From the NCBI GenBank assembly GCA_910584075.1, contig CAJTZI010000058.1, positions 1 through 12,194 of the forward strand: a stretch of DNA of 12,194 bases. Reading direction: 5' to 3'. The stretch comes from an uncultured Oscillibacter sp. Its GTDB lineage: Bacteria > Bacillota > Clostridia > Oscillospirales > Oscillospiraceae. Below are positions 8,349 to 12,194 of this stretch, piece after piece. Position numbers and translations under genes: made by a program. Position 1 is the stretch's first letter. Every line of letters begins with the position of its first letter. Below the pieces are notes generated by a model. The model did no database searches, was not told the origin of the DNA, and saw only the letters and a list, made by a program, of their open reading frames with translations.

Positions 8349-10067
8349 TTATTTTGCCTCTTCGTCCTGGAGAGCGTCATAGCCCTGCCCGCCAGTGCGT
8401 ACCTTCACCACATTTTCCACGTTGTAAACGAAAATCTTTCCATCACCGAAAGCGCCGGTGTACAGCACCTTCCGGGCGGTTTCCACCACCAGACTCACCG
8501 GCACCTTGCTGACCACGATGGACACCTGGATGCTGGGCAGCATGGTGGCCTCCACCTTGGCGCCCCGGAAGTAGCCCTCCGTCTTGCCTCGCTGCTCGCC
8601 GCAGCCCATGACATTGGTTGCCGTCATGCCTGTAATGCCGATATTGAACATGGCCCGCTTCAGCGCGTCGAATCGCTCCATCTTACAGAGAATGTCCACT
8701 CTGGTTATTTTCACGCCGCCCCGGGATGCTTCAACGGAGACGGCGGGGGGCACGGTCTCCACCGGTACCGCCTCCTGCAGGGGAACGGCTTCGGGCGCTG
8801 CAGGGACCGGCAGGCCGTCCGGCGTATCGTCGTAGACGAAGGCGAAGCCACCGTAAGCGGAGGGCAGGCCGTGCTCCGTGATGTCCAGGCCCTTCAGCTC
8901 CTCCTCCTGGGAGACGCGAAGCCCGATTGTGTGCTTGATGACCAGGAAAACGATGGTAATCATCACCGCCGCCCAGAGGGCCGTGCAGACTGCGCCCAGA
9001 CACTGGATCAGGAGGAAATGGGCGCCATAGCCGTAAAGCAGACCCTCGCTGGTGGAGAAGAGGCCGGCGAGGATGGTCCCCGCTGCGCCGCAGATGCCGT
9101 GGACGGAAATCGCACCCACCGGGTCGTCGATCTTCAAAACGGAGTCGAAGAAATTCACGGAGACAGGCAGCAGCAGTCCGGCGATGGCTCCGATGGCGGC
9201 GGCTCCCGCCGGGGAGACCACGTCGCAGCCGGCGGTGATTGCCACCAGCCCCGCCAGGGCGGCGTTAAGGGTCATGCCCACATCCGGCTTCTTGTAGCGA
9301 ACCCAAGTGTAGATCATAGTCACGACACTGGCCACCGCCGGGGCCATGTTGGTGGTGACAAAAATCAGCCCCGCGCTGACGATCACATCATCCCCCTCCA
9401 TGCCCACGGTGGAGCAGCCGTTGAAACCAAACCAGCAGAACCAGAGGATAAACACACCCAGAGCGCCCAGGGACAGACTGTGGCCCAGGATGGCCCGAGG
9501 CCTGCCCTGGTCGTCGTATTTGCCGATCCGGGGCCCCAGGATAGCCGCGCCGATGCAGGCGCACACGCCGCCCACCATGTGAACCGCCGTGGAACCCGCA
9601 AAGTCATGGAATCCCAATCGGCTCAGCCAGCCGCCGCCCCAGATCCAGTGGCCGGAAACGGGATAGATGAAGGCGGAGATGCAGAAAGAGTAGAGGCAGT
9701 AGGAAATGAACCTGGTCCGCTCCGCCATAGCCCCGGAGACGATGGTGGCCGACGTGGCGCAGAAGACCGTCTGGAAAATGAGGTAGGCAAACAGGGGCAC
9801 CCCGGCGGGCAGGACGGCGGAATAGTCCCCTCGGACGAAGGGGTCCAGCCCTCCGATGATGGCCCCGGGCCCGGCAAACATCAATCCAAAGCCCAGAAGC
9901 CAGTAAGTAGGTGTGCCAATGCAGAAGTCCATGAGGTTCTTCATCAGGATATTGCCGGTGTTCTTGGCTCGGGTAAAGCCTGCCTCGCACATGGCGAAGC
10001 CCGCCTGCATCAGGAAGACCAGAGCCGCTCCCAGCAGAACCCAGATGGTGCTGACAGATGAATACAT
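8349..10067 (-). CDS. amt: Ammonium channel fused to a PII (GlnK-type) domain
   Basis: This 572-residue membrane protein joins an Amt/Rh ammonium channel (about 1-410, roughly eleven membrane segments) to a soluble PII domain (about 450-572) through a Pro/Val/Glu-rich linker. Channel hallmarks are D155, the twin pore histidines H163 (AVHMVGG) and H323 (SVHGICGAAG), and the cytoplasmic tail motif EEELKGLDITEHG (388-400). The PII domain has the T-loop frame GCGEQRGKTEGYFRGA, the B-loop TGAFGDGKIFV (537-547) and the C-loop KVRTGGQG. The uridylylation tyrosine (Tyr51 in E. coli GlnB) is V505, and the 2-oxoglutarate-binding Lys58 is S512. In other bacteria amtB and glnK are separate neighbours and GlnK plugs the channel from the cytoplasm. 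Here regulator and channel are one chain, a type known from a few other bacteria. The ATG has AGGAGG 7 nt upstream. No other glnK is visible. Confidence 0.96.
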   Translation of the reverse strand: MYSSVSTIWVLLGAALVFLMQAGFAMCEAGFTRAKNTGNILMKNLMDFCIGTPTYWLLGFGLMFAGPGAIIGGLDPFVRGDYSAVLPAGVPLFAYLIFQTVFCATSATIVSGAMAERTRFISYCLYSFCISAFIYPVSGHWIWGGGWLSRLGFHDFAGSTAVHMVGGVCACIGAAILGPRIGKYDDQGRPRAILGHSLSLGALGVFILWFCWFGFNGCSTVGMEGDDVIVSAGLIFVTTNMAPAVASVVTMIYTWVRYKKPDVGMTLNAALAGLVAITAGCDVVSPAGAAAIGAIAGLLLPVSVNFFDSVLKIDDPVGAISVHGICGAAGTILAGLFSTSEGLLYGYGAHFLLIQCLGAVCTALWAAVMITIVFLVIKHTIGLRVSQEEELKGLDITEHGLPSAYGGFAFVYDDTPDGLPVPAAPEAVPLQEAVPVETVPPAVSVEASRGGVKITRVDILCKMERFDALKRAMFNIGITGMTATNVMGCGEQRGKTEGYFRGAKVEATMLPSIQVSIVVSKVPVSLVVETARKVLYTGAFGDGKIFVYNVENVVKVRTGGQGYDALQDEEAK

Positions 10068-10090
10068 AGTACTCCCTCCTTAAATGAAAC

Positions 10091-10134
10091 GGGCAAAGGC
10101 GTCCGAGAGTCACGCTCTCAGGACGCCTTTGCCC
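10091..10134 (-). promoter_or_regulatory. Leader hairpin of amt, same family as the other leader attenuators
   Basis: Perfect 14-bp arms (GGGCAAAGGCGTCC with GGACGCCTTTGCCC) enclose an inner GAGAG/CTCTC stem with a five-base loop and one unpaired T. The element starts near +7 to +10 of the predicted transcript. Unlike the others it is followed by GTTTCATTTA rather than a U-run, and AGGAGG comes only 10 nt later. It could be a weak terminator or could hinder ribosome binding. The core AAAGGC is shared with the glnN and glnA leaders. Confidence 0.75.
10121..10134 (-). promoter_or_regulatory. Possible ANTAR-binding antiterminator hairpin in amt leader
   Basis: The 5' arm of the large hairpin can fold alone as GGGC-[AAAGGC]-GTCC: four pairs, including one G-U, closing a six-base loop with A at 1 and G at 4. 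The loop is identical to that in the glnN leader. Folding it prevents the 14-bp arms from pairing. Role inferred from the known ANTAR loop rule. Confidence 0.5.
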
Positions 10135-10147
10135 TTGTGATGGGTAC

Positions 10148-10177
10148 ACTTTACCACGGCGCCGGCAGCTCCGTCAA
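10148..10177 (-). promoter_or_regulatory. Promoter of amt
   Basis: On the minus strand TTGACG (10172-10177), an 18-bp spacer and TAAAGT (10148-10153) form a less perfect sigma-A promoter than those of glnN and gltB. Its distance to the leader hairpin matches the layout of the other units, which supports it. Confidence 0.65.
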
Positions 10178-10247
10178 TAGAGGGGGATACAAGATATTAG
10201 AGTATCTACACAAAAAACTTTTGCAAAATTATACAATTCACCCAACG

Positions 10248-10784
10248 TCATACATTGTAAGACTCCACAACCCAACGGGCGGCTTCCGCCAGCTTCATGC
10301 CGCTGTCCATGGCCCGGCGCTGGAGAAACCGGTGGGCCTCCTCCTCGCTCATGCGGTTTACATCCATGAGGAGCTCCTTGGCCTTTCGGATTAGCCGCTG
10401 GGCCTCTTCTCCTCTCCCGGAAACAGGGTGGCGGAGATGTGTGCTCTCAAAATCCAAAAGCAGCCTTAACGAGGCCATGAACTCAGCATGTGTGGCGGGC
10501 AGAGGCAGCTTGTAGAGATTTTCTCCGCCGCACAGGTCCAGATAGGAAGCCCTGGCTATGACCAGCAGCACCGCTGTTCCCCGCAGCTCCGCCGCCAGGG
10601 TATCCGCCGTCATATCCGGCAGGTGAAAGCCACAGATTACCATGGCGCTGCCCAGCTGCCGGGCCATGCGGATCACCTCCGCGCCGGAGGCACAGACCGT
10701 GGTTTCCCAGCCCTCCCTGCTCAGCAGGCACAGGCTCTTTTGCCGGATGCGCTCATCTGCAAAAGCGACAATCGCTCGCTCCAT
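10248..10784 (-). CDS. ANTAR-domain antiterminator-like regulator with degenerate receiver (NitR-like)
   Basis: This 178-residue protein has an N-terminal receiver-like domain (about 1-110) and a C-terminal ANTAR RNA-binding domain (about 125-178). The ANTAR part shows the family pattern: IRKAKELLM, then MSEEEAHRFLQRRAMD, then LAEAARWVVESY. ANTAR proteins (AmiR, NasR, EutV) bind small leader hairpins and prevent intrinsic termination. The receiver keeps an acidic pair (D10, E11) and the lysine K92. The phosphoacceptor Asp is G52 (ICGFHLP) and the usual Ser/Thr is A77, so phosphorylation in the usual way is unlikely. The ATG lies 7 nt after the glnA stop with only a weak ribosome site inside the glnA end, suggesting translational coupling to glnA. 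A regulator called NitR is encoded next to glnA in Clostridium saccharobutylicum, so a role in nitrogen control is likely. Its targets are probably the leader hairpins of this locus. Confidence 0.9.
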   Translation of the reverse strand: MERAIVAFADERIRQKSLCLLSREGWETTVCASGAEVIRMARQLGSAMVICGFHLPDMTADTLAAELRGTAVLLVIARASYLDLCGGENLYKLPLPATHAEFMASLRLLLDFESTHLRHPVSGRGEEAQRLIRKAKELLMDVNRMSEEEAHRFLQRRAMDSGMKLAEAARWVVESYNV

Positions 10785-10791
10785 CTGCGGC

Positions 10792-12120
10792 TCACCATGT
10801 AATCAGGCAGCGGTCCAGCTCCCACTGGGATATCTGTGTTCGGTATTCCTCCCACTCCTGCCGTTTGCCCTCAATATACCGCGCAGCATAAGGCCCCAAC
10901 GCCTCTATTACCACCGGATCCGCCTCCATGGCCCGGAGGGCGTCCTCCAGCGACGAGGGCAGATTCCGGATTCCCCGCGACGCCAGCTCTTCCGGCGACA
11001 TGTGGTAGAGGTTTCCGACAATCTCCGGCGGCGGCGCCAGCTCCCGCCGGATGCCGTCCAGCCCCGCAGCGAGACATGCCGCCAGCGTCAGATAGGGATT
11101 ACAGGTGGGGTCGGGGCTCCGCAGCTCCACGCGGGTCCCCTGCCCTCTGGAAACGGGAATTCGGATGAGCGCAGAGCGGTTGCCGGAGGACCAGGTCAGG
11201 CAGCAGGGAGCCTCGTAGCCCGCCACCATTCGTTTGTAGGAATTCACCAGCGGATTGGCCAGCGCACAGAATCCCCGGGCGTGCTCCAGAAGGCCCGCGA
11301 TAAACTGCCGGGCCAGAAGGGACAATCTCTGTGGATCCCTTTCGTCATAAAACATATTCCGTCCCTCACGGAACAGAGAGAGGTTGATATGCATCCCGTT
11401 GCCCGCCGCATCCCGCAGGGGCTTTGGCATGAAGGTGGCGTGGAGTCCGTTCTTCTGGGCCAGGGTCTTCACAGCCAGTTTGAGAGTCATAATGTTGTCG
11501 GCGGCAGTAAGGGCATCCGCGTATTTCAGGTCTATCTCGTGCTGTCCGGCAGCGACCTCGTGGTGACTGGCCTCCACCCCGATTCCCATCTTCTCCAGCG
11601 CCAGAGCCACCTCCCGGCGGGTGCTCTCGCCGTGATCCAGGGGACCAAGGTCAAAGTATCCCGCTCTGTCGGCGGTCCTGGTAGAGGGATTCCCCTCCTC
11701 ATCAGTGAGAAAGAGGAAAAACTCCAGCTCCGGCCCCACATTCAGGGCCAGTCCCATATCCTCTACCGTCTGCAGTGCCTGCTTCAGCACGTTCCGGGGA
11801 TCTCCGGCAAAGGGAGAGCCGTCCGGGTTGTGGACATTGCAGATCATCCGGGCCACCTTGCCATACTGCGGACGCCAGGGCAGGATGGCGAACGTGTTCA
11901 AATCCGGCTTCAAATACTGGTCGGACTCCTCCACACGGACGGAGCCCTGGATAGAACTGCCGTCCAGCATGATCTCCCCGTCCAGCGCCCGCTCAATCTG
12001 CGATACTGTAATCGCCACATTTTTCAGCTGTCCAAAGAGATCTGTAAACTGCATCCGGATAAATTGGACGTCCTCCTCCTGGATCAGGCGGAGGATCTCC
12101 TCTCTGGTGTATCCTTCCAT
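10792..12120 (-). CDS. glnA: Glutamine synthetase type I (GSI-alpha)
   Basis: This 442-residue protein is a dodecamer-type GSI that makes glutamine from glutamate, ammonium and ATP. Visible active-site features are E131 and E133 (GPELEF), E188 and E195 (HHEVAAGQHEIDL), H244 (NGMHINLSLF), the NSYKRMVAGYEAP segment with flap E303, and RSALIRIP at 315-322. R62 and the DGSSI segment (53-57) match the B. subtilis-type enzyme. The length and the NLYHMSPEEL sequence (370-379), where adenylylated enzymes have an NLYDLP tyrosine motif, point to the alpha class, which is controlled by feedback rather than adenylylation. I chose the ATG at 12120 because AAAGGAG lies 6 nt before it. An upstream in-frame TTG at 12141 has no such support. 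It forms an operon with the ANTAR gene and is preceded by a leader terminator at the window edge. Confidence 0.97.
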   Translation of the reverse strand: MEGYTREEILRLIQEEDVQFIRMQFTDLFGQLKNVAITVSQIERALDGEIMLDGSSIQGSVRVEESDQYLKPDLNTFAILPWRPQYGKVARMICNVHNPDGSPFAGDPRNVLKQALQTVEDMGLALNVGPELEFFLFLTDEEGNPSTRTADRAGYFDLGPLDHGESTRREVALALEKMGIGVEASHHEVAAGQHEIDLKYADALTAADNIMTLKLAVKTLAQKNGLHATFMPKPLRDAAGNGMHINLSLFREGRNMFYDERDPQRLSLLARQFIAGLLEHARGFCALANPLVNSYKRMVAGYEAPCCLTWSSGNRSALIRIPVSRGQGTRVELRSPDPTCNPYLTLAACLAAGLDGIRRELAPPPEIVGNLYHMSPEELASRGIRNLPSSLEDALRAMEADPVVIEALGPYAARYIEGKRQEWEEYRTQISQWELDRCLITW

Positions 12121-12126
12121 TCTGCG

Positions 12127-12133
12127 CTCCTTT
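12127..12133 (-). promoter_or_regulatory. Ribosome binding site of glnA
   Basis: AAAGGAG lies 6 nt before the ATG at 12120. It overlaps the 7-codon stretch that a TTG start at 12141 would add, so it decides in favour of the ATG. Confidence 0.85.
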
Positions 12134-12156
12134 CGGCCCAAGGCCCGCTAATTGAC

Positions 12157-12194
12157 AAAAAGAGCAGAAACACCCCTTGAGGGGGCGCCTTTGC
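12157..12194 (-). terminator. Leader terminator/attenuator hairpin of glnA, cut by window edge
   Basis: On the minus strand GCAAAGGCGCCCC pairs with GGGGTGTTTCTGC over 13 positions, with one A-C mismatch and three G-U pairs, around a CTCAA loop. TCTTTTTG follows. It lies 36 nt before the glnA ATG. The outermost pairs and the promoter are outside the window. The 5' arm again carries AAAGGC, flanked by GC on both sides, as expected for the same small competing hairpin, but its full stem cannot be judged. Confidence 0.75.

Noticed and set aside
10091..10134. The 14-bp perfect inverted repeat as a protein-binding DNA operator or a mobile-element end
   Set aside because: Its place just inside the transcript, the similar hairpins in the other leaders, and the absence of target-site duplications or transposase genes fit an RNA element better. 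DNA binding is not excluded by sequence alone.
10228..10233. TATAAT on the minus strand just after the ANTAR gene, as an alternative amt promoter
   Set aside because: No acceptable -35 hexamer lies 16-19 bp upstream. The TTGACG/TAAAGT pair further down gives the same promoter-to-hairpin spacing as the other units.
12121..12141. Upstream TTG start adding seven residues to GlnA
   Set aside because: The added stretch contains the AAAGGAG ribosome site for the ATG at 12120, and MEGYTREEIL is a normal GSI N-terminus.

Overview
The window is about 60% G+C by eye, densely coding, and reads entirely on the minus strand. Protein features and consensus sigma-A type promoters suggest a high-GC anaerobic Firmicute. 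A clostridial gut lineage such as Oscillospiraceae is my inference from protein style and gene set, not a database result. The whole window is an ammonium-assimilation locus.

In transcription order (right to left) it holds four units. (1) glnA, a type I glutamine synthetase, followed 7 nt later by a small ANTAR-domain antiterminator-like regulator. (2) A single gene encoding an Amt ammonium channel fused at its C-terminus to a PII (GlnK) signalling domain. (3) gltB-gltD, the large and small subunits of NADPH-type glutamate synthase. (4) glnN, a type III glutamine synthetase cut by the left window edge. Together they cover ammonium uptake, ammonium plus glutamate to glutamine, and glutamine plus 2-oxoglutarate to glutamate.

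The most interesting signal is in the short spaces between units. Each unit is preceded by a long hairpin in its mRNA leader. Three of these are followed by a U-rich run like an intrinsic terminator. Where the promoter is visible, the hairpin begins only about 3 to 10 nt after the expected transcription start. glnN and gltB have exact TTGACA/TATAAT promoters. The 5' arm of each hairpin carries AAAGGC (AACGGG in gltB), which can instead be the hexaloop of a small competing hairpin with A at loop position 1 and G at position 4, as in known ANTAR target RNAs. The simplest model is strong initiation, default termination within the first ~50 nt, and release by the ANTAR protein encoded behind glnA. 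That makes the locus a self-contained antitermination regulon. ANTAR control of nitrogen genes is known (EutV, NasR/NasT, NitR of clostridia). The compact single-hairpin, start-proximal layout, the degenerate receiver of the regulator and the altered PII domain are the parts worth checking.

I see no RNA genes, insertion sequences, CRISPR arrays or plus-strand genes. The long plus-strand open frames are antisense shadows of the genes described.
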